The notes below the pieces were generated by a model, which was not told the DNA's origin, made no database searches, and saw only the letters and a list, made by a program, of their open reading frames with translations. A stretch of 64,000 bases of DNA from Candidatus Gastranaerophilales bacterium (GTDB taxonomy: Bacteria; Cyanobacteriota; Vampirovibrionia; Gastranaerophilales; Gastranaerophilaceae), in NCBI GenBank assembly GCA_910586855.1, contig CAJUJH010000001.1, positions 124,001-188,000 of the forward strand, given 5' to 3'. Both the position numbers and the translations under genes were made by a program. How positions within the stretch are numbered: position 1 is the first letter of the stretch; each line of letters starts with the position of its first letter. Below are positions 57,344-64,000 of the stretch, piece by piece.

Positions 57344-59500
57344 ATGACGGAATTTTTTATTTTTATAATTATAGTTTGGCTTATCATTTTAACATCAGCC
57401 TTTTGCAGTTTCAAAACCAGTGTTTTATTAAGACTTGACTGGTTGAATAAAGAGATTTACCGCAGATATGATGAAAAATATTGCAATCCGCCCCAAAATG
57501 AACCTGAAATGAAGCCTGTTTCTTTGGATAATGCTTTGTGTGAAGAAAAAATTAAGTCTGATTCAAATAAAATAGAAATTTCTGATATAAAAAGCATTAA
57601 AGATGAATTTAAAGAAACTGATTTTGAAACCAAGGCAAAAGATGAAATAAAAGATATAGAAAATCTTTTCTTTGGCAATATTTTTAATAAAATAGGCGCT
57701 GTTGTTTTAATTATTGCATTTGGGATATTTTTAAAATTTGTTTCTCAATTCATTGAATTTACCCCGATTTTAAAGATTGTGCTTGCACTTTTATCTGGAG
57801 CCGGCATGGTTTTTGGAGCTGTTTATTTATTTAAAAATGATAAGATGCGAAATTATGCTGCAGCCCTTATGGGAACAGGGTTTGGAGTTTTATTTTTAAC
57901 TGTATATTCGGCTTTTGCGTTCTTTCATATGTTAAATGCTTATACGGCATCAATTGCAGCAATTTTGCTTTTAATCTTTTCAAATTTTATTGCCAAAAAA
58001 TATAAAGCCATTTCCACCTTTATAATAGGGCTTATCGGCGCTTATTTAGCGCCTGTTATTATAAATAGCAGCGTTTCTGTATCCGTTAATCATCTGTTTT
58101 CTTATCTTATATTTATAAATTTGGTTTCAATGGCTTATGTATCAAAAGATTCCGATAAAACGCCGTTTAATTATGCAAATATAGTTTTAACCTGCTTATT
58201 TATTCATATCTGGAGCTTATCCCAAGGAAAACCCTTAATTATTCTGCCTTTTATTTTATGGGCACTATATCTTTTGTTTGATATGCTTCTTATAAAATTA
58301 ATGCCAAAAACCAGAACCTGTCTTTGCTGGGTGAATTTTATTTCAACGGCAAGTTATCTTATTTCAAATTATTTTGAATCAGAAAAATACCTTGTATCCT
58401 TAGGCACACTTTTAATGGGATTTGTTTATATTCTTTGTGCAAACTTTATAAAAAAATATTCAACAGATGCATTTTTGCAATATAAAAATGGTTCAATATT
58501 TGCCCTCTTTGCTGCAGTTTGGTTTATCCCGTCAAATATATTAAAAATGTTTATGTTCTCAATATTTGGTGCGCTGCTTTCATTTTTCTCAAAAGAAAAA
58601 GAATATCTTCAAAGATGGGGTTTTGGCTTTATAATTTCAAGTTTTTTAATGGTATTTTCTACAGGCGCGCTCTTTAGCAGTGATATTTCTGATTTTATAA
58701 ATTATAGATATATTTTTAACGAAAGAACCTTATTTTATATTATCCCTTCTTTATCAGCACTTTCAGTGTCTAGATTTTGCAAAAACTTTCCTGTAAATTT
58801 AGCTGAAACATTGAAATTTTTTGGAATGTCATTTTGTTATTTGTTTATTGCAACAGAAATAAATATACTGGCGCTAAAACTTCAAAATAATAATATTACA
58901 AATAGTGCAATCAGTTATGTAAAAAATATTTCTTATGTAATTTTAGGAATTATATATTCTCTGCAATTAAGACGGTTAAGCGTAACTTCTGCTCTTGAAA
59001 TCTTTATTTATGCGGGGTATTTAGCCTTTGTATTATCAGCATTTTGCCTTATTATTATATCCTTCTTAATACCGGATTTATTGTATTATCCTGTTTTAAA
59101 TATAAGAACATTTGCAATTATTTTTGCAATCGGTGTTTCTATTTTCTATGAATGCAAGGAAAAAGTTAATTATTTTGGGTATTTTGCTGTAGTTTTAGGT
59201 TTTCTTTTATTAAATTTAGAATGCTATAAAATTTTAGATATGCTAAATTCTTCTGATTTAGGAATAGTTTCAACTTCATTATGGATGATTTATGCAGGAG
59301 TGCTGATAATTTCAGGAATTTTTGCAAACATTAAAATCTGCAAATTATCAGGCATTTTTATCGTGATAGCAGGGCTTATAAAAATATTCTTCTTTGATAT
59401 TGCAGGCGTTGAAGCTGTTTATAAAATTATTGCATTCCTCATCACAGGCGTGATTTTAATGATTGTTTCTTATTACTATGCAAAACGCAGCAATAACTAA
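57344..59500 (+). CDS. DUF2339-type polytopic membrane protein
   Basis: After a first TM helix (FFIFIIIVWLIILTSAFCSF) and a charged cytoplasmic linker of about 85 residues, the protein contains some twenty further hydrophobic helices up to residue 718. A recognisable conserved stretch is KIGAVVLIIAFGIFLKFVSQ followed by RNYAAALMGTGFGVLFLTVY. The repeated 'GAYLAPVII'-type helices fit the DUF2339 family. The role is unknown; some relatives are linked to envelope or polysaccharide functions. It follows the flagellar genes but with 149 bp between, so it is probably separate. Confidence 0.8.
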   Translation: MTEFFIFIIIVWLIILTSAFCSFKTSVLLRLDWLNKEIYRRYDEKYCNPPQNEPEMKPVSLDNALCEEKIKSDSNKIEISDIKSIKDEFKETDFETKAKDEIKDIENLFFGNIFNKIGAVVLIIAFGIFLKFVSQFIEFTPILKIVLALLSGAGMVFGAVYLFKNDKMRNYAAALMGTGFGVLFLTVYSAFAFFHMLNAYTASIAAILLLIFSNFIAKKYKAISTFIIGLIGAYLAPVIINSSVSVSVNHLFSYLIFINLVSMAYVSKDSDKTPFNYANIVLTCLFIHIWSLSQGKPLIILPFILWALYLLFDMLLIKLMPKTRTCLCWVNFISTASYLISNYFESEKYLVSLGTLLMGFVYILCANFIKKYSTDAFLQYKNGSIFALFAAVWFIPSNILKMFMFSIFGALLSFFSKEKEYLQRWGFGFIISSFLMVFSTGALFSSDISDFINYRYIFNERTLFYIIPSLSALSVSRFCKNFPVNLAETLKFFGMSFCYLFIATEINILALKLQNNNITNSAISYVKNISYVILGIIYSLQLRRLSVTSALEIFIYAGYLAFVLSAFCLIIISFLIPDLLYYPVLNIRTFAIIFAIGVSIFYECKEKVNYFGYFAVVLGFLLLNLECYKILDMLNSSDLGIVSTSLWMIYAGVLIISGIFANIKICKLSGIFIVIAGLIKIFFFDIAGVEAVYKIIAFLITGVILMIVSYYYAKRSNN

Positions 59501-59527
59501 ATTAAAATCCGTATTTTAAAAACAGTT

Positions 59528-60601
59528 TTAATTCTCTCCGACCACTTTGTTTAGCCCTAAGGGTTTATCAACATTCCGCCCGAGATTTTTTGCAATTTTT
59601 AGTGCTAAAATCTGCAAAATCATAACAGAAGACAGCATTGTAATAATTTCATTATTAAATTTCTTAAATTTTATCTCTAAAAAATCTTTATCATCCGGGG
59701 TATCTTCAATATCGCTTATTGCAATAATTTTAGGATTATAATCTTTTTTTATTTTATCCAAAGTTTTCTTTTCAAATTCGCCCATTGAATGGTGAAAAAT
59801 TTCGACAATAACGCTGTATTCGTTTAAAATTGCTGTATGTCCGTGCAAAAATTCTCCTGTGGGGTAAGCATTTACATCAATATAAGATGTTTCTTTAATC
59901 TTTAGAGCGCCTTCTTTTGCAATAACAAAATTGTAACTGTAGCCTATTATTGGAAAACTTTTTAACTTTGATAAAATTCCAGCCGCTTCATCCAGATTTT
60001 TTGTATCGTTTATAACGCATTCAGTATCTTTTTTAATATTTTCTATGTCTTTCAAATGTTCTTTAATGTCGATTCCGTTATTTTGTGCTGCATTTAATGC
60101 TAAAAGCCCAAGACATAAAACTCCGCCTGTGAAAGATTTTGTTGCAGCAATTGATTTTTCAACTCCGGCTTCAATATTCATCTTAAATTCACAAGTGTTA
60201 TAAATATAGGAATTATCATTATTTACAAGCGCAAAAGTATGCCCGCCCTTTTTATTTACAAGGTCTAAAGCGCATTTTGTATCGTAGGTTTCCCCAGATT
60301 GGCTTATAAAAAAGTACAAAACATCTTTGCTTATTGCCCTATCCTGGTTTGCGTTAAATTCAGATGAGTATTCAAATGATGTTTTTAATTTTGCAATATT
60401 CTCAAAAAATTTCTGTCCGAGCCTTGCGCAGTTATAAGATGAGCCTGAAGCTACAAATTTTACTTCACCAAAATTTAAAGGAAATTCAGCGTCCGCTTTT
60501 CCATCTTTAATATATTTATTAATTAAATAATCAAAAACTGCAGGCTGCTCACTAATTTCTGCCATCATATTACAGGATTTTATATCGTTTATATTTTCCA
60601 T
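59528..60601 (-). CDS. Double-SIS sugar isomerase (GlmS C-terminal-like)
   Basis: The 357 residues form two SIS domains without the glutaminase half of GlmS. The first has FVASGSSYNCARLGQKFFEN and FFISQSGETYDTKCALDLVN, the second has FPIIGYSYNFVIAKEGALKI KET and HGHTAILNEYSVIVEIFHHS. The terminal LGLNKVVGEN matches the closing loop of GlmS-like isomerases, where it contributes to the sugar-phosphate site. It could be a deglycase or isomerase of aminosugar phosphates; the exact reaction is unknown. It is divergent from the HemW-like gene with 20 bp between starts. Confidence 0.85.
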   Translation of the reverse strand: MENINDIKSCNMMAEISEQPAVFDYLINKYIKDGKADAEFPLNFGEVKFVASGSSYNCARLGQKFFENIAKLKTSFEYSSEFNANQDRAISKDVLYFFISQSGETYDTKCALDLVNKKGGHTFALVNNDNSYIYNTCEFKMNIEAGVEKSIAATKSFTGGVLCLGLLALNAAQNNGIDIKEHLKDIENIKKDTECVINDTKNLDEAAGILSKLKSFPIIGYSYNFVIAKEGALKIKETSYIDVNAYPTGEFLHGHTAILNEYSVIVEIFHHSMGEFEKKTLDKIKKDYNPKIIAISDIEDTPDDKDFLEIKFKKFNNEIITMLSSVMILQILALKIAKNLGRNVDKPLGLNKVVGEN

Positions 60602-60621
60602 TTTCTTATTATAATATTAAA

Positions 60622-61845
60622 ATGCAAAATACTCCATCCGCCCTTGAGTGTATGAAAAATTTAAAGTCAAAAACCTGTGAAAGCGCTTATATCCACATTC
60701 CTTTTTGCAAAAGAAAATGTAATTACTGCGCCTTTACATCCCTTCCTGCCTTGAATTTGATAGATAATTATATTAAAAAATTAACAATTGAAATTAAAAA
60801 ATATTATAGCGGTGTACCCCTAAAAACCCTTTATATAGGAGGCGGCACACCGTCTTTATTGGATATTAAACATTTTAAAAAGATTTTATCTCTGTTTAAA
60901 TATGCTTCAAATCCTGAAATCACGGTTGAAATAAACCCTGATAGCGCCAATCTTAATTTTTTAAATAATCTTTATGAATTAGGTGTAAACCGCTTAAGTA
61001 TTGGGGTTCAAAGCTTTAATGACGATATTTTAAAGGCTATAGGCAGACTCCACACGTCTAAAAGAGCAAAAGATGCTGTATATCTTGCTCAAGATGTCGG
61101 GTTTAAAAACATAAGCATAGACCTTATCTACGGGCTTCCTTTACCGCAAAGCCTTTATGATAGCACTAAAGGAGCTGCACAAAATTTAAAACTCTGGGAA
61201 GAAGACCTGAAAGAAGCAAAAAACCTTGATATTCAGCATATTTCCCTTTACGGGCTAAAGATTGAAGAAAATACACCCTTCTGTAAAAATCTGCCGAAAC
61301 ACTTGCCAAATGATGACATGCAGGCTGATATGTATGAATTTGCAATTGAGTATCTCACACCTGAATTTAAACTTTATGAAATTTCAAACTTTACCCGCAC
61401 TGCGTTTAATTTATCTCAAAATACCCCAAATAAACAAAACTATGTTGAACCTGATTTTACTTCAAAACATAACCTTAATTACTGGAATGAGGGAGAATAT
61501 TTTGGTTTTGGGCTTTCTGCCTCAGGCTTTTTAAACGGTATTCGCTATCAAAATACCAAAAATTTTATGGAATATATTGAAAACCCCTGCACTGCAAAGG
61601 AATTAACCGAATTAACCAAAGAAGAAAAGCTTGAAGAAACGATATTTCTTGGGTTTAGGAAAAAAGAAGGTATAAATATCCATAATATTAATGAAAAATT
61701 TAATATTGATTTTAACAAAAAATTTGAACCACAAATCGAAAAATTTATTAAAACGGGACATCTTGAACAAACGGAAAACGGCTACAGACTCACAATTAAA
61801 GGAATTTTAATTTCAAATTTAATATTATCGGAGTTTTTGCTATAA
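60622..61845 (+). CDS. hemW: HemW-like radical SAM protein
   Basis: This radical SAM protein has the cluster motif CKRKCNYC in YIHIPFCKRKCNYCAFTS at about residues 24-41. GGGTPS (FIGGGTPSLLD-type) is the SAM loop at about 74-79, and NRLSIGVQSFNDDILKAIGR is the signature of the HemN/HemW family. At 407 residues it fits HemW, a heme chaperone, rather than full-length HemN, whose N-terminal extension and C-terminal domain differ. It is followed 8 bp later by a small zinc-binding protein. The name rests on length and motif only. Confidence 0.88.
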   Translation: MQNTPSALECMKNLKSKTCESAYIHIPFCKRKCNYCAFTSLPALNLIDNYIKKLTIEIKKYYSGVPLKTLYIGGGTPSLLDIKHFKKILSLFKYASNPEITVEINPDSANLNFLNNLYELGVNRLSIGVQSFNDDILKAIGRLHTSKRAKDAVYLAQDVGFKNISIDLIYGLPLPQSLYDSTKGAAQNLKLWEEDLKEAKNLDIQHISLYGLKIEENTPFCKNLPKHLPNDDMQADMYEFAIEYLTPEFKLYEISNFTRTAFNLSQNTPNKQNYVEPDFTSKHNLNYWNEGEYFGFGLSASGFLNGIRYQNTKNFMEYIENPCTAKELTELTKEEKLEETIFLGFRKKEGINIHNINEKFNIDFNKKFEPQIEKFIKTGHLEQTENGYRLTIKGILISNLILSEFLL

Positions 61846-61853
61846 TAAAACCT

Positions 61854-62168
61854 ATGGAAGATAATCAAAAGATAGTTGAGGATATGCAAGCCGTTGCGGC
61901 GCAAATGGTTCAGGATGATATTGAGGAAAACCCCGATATCGTAAATGAATATTTTGACTGTTCTGCCTGCGGTAAAAATAAATGTATGGCAGGAAGTATT
62001 CAATATAGTGAATACAGACTCTGCAATGATTGTGTTGTGCTTGCTGAAGTTGGTTTTAAACTGAAAAAAATTAAAAATATTCAGGAACTTATTGATGCTA
62101 TGGAAGATAACAGGCTTGAAACCATCTGTGATTTTATAAAAAAGGATTCTAATGCACACAACAACTAA
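61854..62168 (+). CDS. Small Cys-rich protein upstream of dxr
   Basis: This 104-residue protein has an acidic N-terminus (MEDNQKIVEDMQAVAAQMVQ) and a metal-binding block, FDCSACGKNKCMAGS with RLCNDC at about 38-65. Five cysteines in CxxC-x-C-type spacing would make a zinc site. The C-terminal helix ends in a charged tail. It overlaps the dxr start by 17 bp, so it is translationally coupled to it. No link to isoprenoid synthesis is implied. The family is not recognised. Confidence 0.7.
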   Translation: MEDNQKIVEDMQAVAAQMVQDDIEENPDIVNEYFDCSACGKNKCMAGSIQYSEYRLCNDCVVLAEVGFKLKKIKNIQELIDAMEDNRLETICDFIKKDSNAHNN

Positions 62169-63297
62169 AAATCTTGCAATATTAGGCTCCACAGGTTCAA
62201 TTGGTACCCAAACTTTAGAGGTGCTTGAAGGGCTTCAAAATCAGGAATTATTTAACGTTGTTTCAATGTCTTGCGGGAATAATATTGACCTTTTTGTTGA
62301 ACAAGTTAAAAAATTTAATCCGAAAAAAGTTTGTGCCGGCAATGAAAAAGGTGCAAAAGAGCTTAAATCAATCTTTCCAAAGCTTGAAATTTTTTATGGC
62401 GAAGAAGGACTTATTGAGCTTGCTTGTGATAAATCTTTAGATATAATGCTTACGGGAACATCAGGTTATGTTGGCTTAAAACCCACTCTGTGCGCCATTG
62501 AAAATGGTACGGATATTGCCCTTGCAAATAAAGAGACCCTTGTTATGGCGGGGGATATAGTGATGGAAGCAGCAAAATGCCATAATGCAAAGATTTTACC
62601 CGTGGATAGCGAACATTCAGCTATTTTACAAAGCTCAGCCGGTAAATTTGACCTTTTGGATAAAATTATAATTACAGCATCAGGCGGACCTTTCTTAAAT
62701 AAAACAAAGGAAGAAATTTTAAATGCGACCTTTGTTGATGCTCTAAAGCACCCCAGATGGAATATGGGCAAAAAAATTACAATAGATTCTGCGACCCTTA
62801 TGAATAAAGGTTTAGAAGTAATTGAAGCACACCACCTTTTCAATCTTCCTTATGAAAAAATTGAAGTCGTGGTGCACCCTGAAAGCATTGTACATTCTGC
62901 GGTAGAATTTAAAGATGGCTCCATTGTAGCTCAAATCGGGCTTCCAAGTATGCACATTCCTATTCAATATGCGCTTTGTTATCCAAGCCGTGAAGTTGGT
63001 GTAAAAACTAACAGTTTTAGCCTTTTGGGGCAGAATTTAACATTTAGAGCGCCTGATTTTGAAAAATTCCCCTGTTTAAAGATGGCATATGAAGCAGGAA
63101 AACTGGGCGGCACTGCTCCTGTTGTTTTAAATGCGGCAAATGAAGTTTGTGTCTATAAATTTTTGGAAGGTAAAATTGGCATAAAAGATATTATTAAAAC
63201 CGTTGAAGCCGAATTAGAAAACCACAAATTAATTAAAAACCCCTCACTTAATGAAATTTTTGAGGTTGATAGAGAAATCAGGGGTCGTCTTAAATAA
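62152..63297 (+). CDS. dxr: 1-deoxy-D-xylulose 5-phosphate reductoisomerase
   Basis: Dxr makes MEP from DXP, the committed step of the non-mevalonate isoprenoid pathway. The 381 residues contain the NADPH site ILGSTGSIGTQTLEVLE, the metal-binding DSEHSAILQ (Asp/Glu) near residue 145, and the flexible-loop region HPRWNMGKKITIDSATLMNK GLEVIEAHHLF. The C-terminal domain with AANEVCVYKFLEGKIGIKDI is complete. It shows that isoprenoids are made by the MEP route. It is the last gene of the run hemW, small Cys-rich gene, dxr. Confidence 0.97.
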   Translation: MHTTTKNLAILGSTGSIGTQTLEVLEGLQNQELFNVVSMSCGNNIDLFVEQVKKFNPKKVCAGNEKGAKELKSIFPKLEIFYGEEGLIELACDKSLDIMLTGTSGYVGLKPTLCAIENGTDIALANKETLVMAGDIVMEAAKCHNAKILPVDSEHSAILQSSAGKFDLLDKIIITASGGPFLNKTKEEILNATFVDALKHPRWNMGKKITIDSATLMNKGLEVIEAHHLFNLPYEKIEVVVHPESIVHSAVEFKDGSIVAQIGLPSMHIPIQYALCYPSREVGVKTNSFSLLGQNLTFRAPDFEKFPCLKMAYEAGKLGGTAPVVLNAANEVCVYKFLEGKIGIKDIIKTVEAELENHKLIKNPSLNEIFEVDREIRGRLK

Positions 63298-63413
63298 TCT
63301 ATTAAGTTAGCTGTAGAATATGATAAACTTAACTTTTATTTTAAGAGTATTTTAAGCAATTTTATTATATTGCGTGCCTTTTAATAATATATAAAGGATG
63401 TTAAAATAATCTT

Positions 63414-63620
63414 ATGGATATAGAAAAGATTGAATTTTTAGAACTAAAACGATGTGCAAAAACCCTTGAAAAAGAAGATTTTGAGGATAGGGAAGTTCTG
63501 CGCAATCCTAAAATTTCAGATGCAAAATTTTTAAAAAACGCTACAAACCCTATCATGGGTGCTTTTGAAGAATTTAAACGTGCTAAAAAATTCAATATTA
63601 AAGACCTAAAAGATTTTTAA
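63414..63620 (+). CDS. Small Lys/Glu-rich hypothetical protein (68 aa)
   Basis: The protein is all helical by composition (IEFLELKRCAKTLEKEDFED, NPIMGAFEEFKRAKKFNIKD), with no cysteine pair and no signal. It is 68 residues long and is followed after 1 bp by the next gene, so the two form a unit. The weak ribosome site AAAGGATG lies upstream. No family is recognised; a small adaptor is plausible. Its antisense frame is also open, but codon use and operon position favour this strand. Confidence 0.6.
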   Translation: MDIEKIEFLELKRCAKTLEKEDFEDREVLRNPKISDAKFLKNATNPIMGAFEEFKRAKKFNIKDLKDF

Positions 63621-63621
63621 A

Positions 63622-64000
63622 ATGCAAAATATATATTCTCTAAAGCAAAATTTATTCCTTTATCTGACTCCAAGGCAAAAATCACAGCTTTTAAGCTATT
63701 TAAAATCGTTTATTAAAAAATATTCAAACCTTAGCGCTGATGATATTTTTGATAAATTCATCGAAGAAGAGAATTATTATAATGACATTGAAAACCCGCA
63801 TTTTGAATTTATTATCGAATTTTTAGAAAGTGAAGATTTTTATAAAGATTTTAAGCTTTATGCAAAATTAGTGTTTGAAGAATTAAAATATAAAGAAGCG
63901 CAAAAACCAATTATAGAGGCTCAAAAGGCTAAAGCAAAAGAATTTCGGAAAAAAGCACAGGATTTTAAAATGAGCAAAATGAAGCCTACAAAAAAGCAGC
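63622..64000 (+). CDS. Hypothetical protein, 3' end outside window
   Basis: ATG 63622 opens a frame that is still open at the window edge, so 126 codons are seen. The product is helical and charged (KQNLFLYLTPRQKSQLLSYL, DDIFDKFIEEENYYNDIENP). The visible end is very Lys-rich (KAKAKEFRKKAQDFKMSKMK), suggestive of a nucleic-acid- or membrane-binding tail. The start is 1 bp after the preceding gene. It has no recognised family from the part visible. Confidence 0.65.
   Translation, partial: MQNIYSLKQNLFLYLTPRQKSQLLSYLKSFIKKYSNLSADDIFDKFIEEENYYNDIENPHFEFIIEFLESEDFYKDFKLYAKLVFEELKYKEAQKPIIEAQKAKAKEFRKKAQDFKMSKMKPTKKQ

Noticed and set aside
1..64000. CRISPR array
   Set aside because: No evenly spaced direct repeats with unique spacers were found; the Gly-codon repeats are coding.

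Overview
The window looks like a chromosome segment of an uncultured gut-type Vampirovibrionia (Melainabacteria, probably Gastranaerophilales). This is inferred from the AT-rich DNA, the Gram-negative style envelope genes (SLH-domain protein, small beta-barrel, heptosyltransferase-like GT9), a partial flagellar export gene set, prepilin-type 'FSLVEM' proteins and many small lineage-specific proteins. No 16S gene or other phylogenetic marker is available here to prove it.

Layout. 1-10 kb: alr and folD, a CooC-like ATPase with a zinc MetE-like methyltransferase, a GT9 glycosyltransferase, an SLH protein and a GH13-family enzyme. 10-13 kb: locus A of the giant glycine-rich family. 13-22 kb: trpS, a TPR protein, tRNA-Glu, a membrane thioredoxin, a SEC-C protein, tlyA, tatD and rnpB. 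22-26 kb: a decayed pilin-like gene and locus B. 26-35 kb: era, an AMIN-like membrane protein, an NSS-family transporter, smpB, a PAS histidine kinase and small proteins. 35-39 kb: locus C. 39-43 kb: fliR, an inserted secreted protein, fliQ, fliP, fliO and a FliM/N fusion. 43-53 kb: loci D and E around a GHL10-like hydrolase, plus small XRE/microprotein pairs. 53-64 kb: a 6S-like RNA candidate, fliJ, a flagellar rod/hook-family gene, a DUF2339 protein, a SIS-domain isomerase, a HemW-like enzyme, dxr and a partial gene at the edge.

The standout system is a dispersed five-copy family (A 10404-12923, B 22917-25604, C 36084-38795, D 43311-46103, E 49876-52605). Each protein is 840-930 residues long. 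It begins with an almost invariant prepilin-type signal and continues as a glycine-rich body of beta modules alternating with Gly runs (polyglycine-II-like). Each gene is divergently paired with its own XRE-type regulator. Each intergenic region has its own, different palindrome. Each gene ends in the same roughly 60-nt 3' element, a GC stem-loop with a conserved loop. A sixth copy survives only as a fragment (22293-22717). Three more XRE genes are divergently paired with microproteins of about 50-62 residues. Together these suggest a switchable repertoire of pilus-tethered surface adhesins, with one private repressor per gene and a shared post-transcriptional handle. The function is inference; the architecture is read directly from the sequence.
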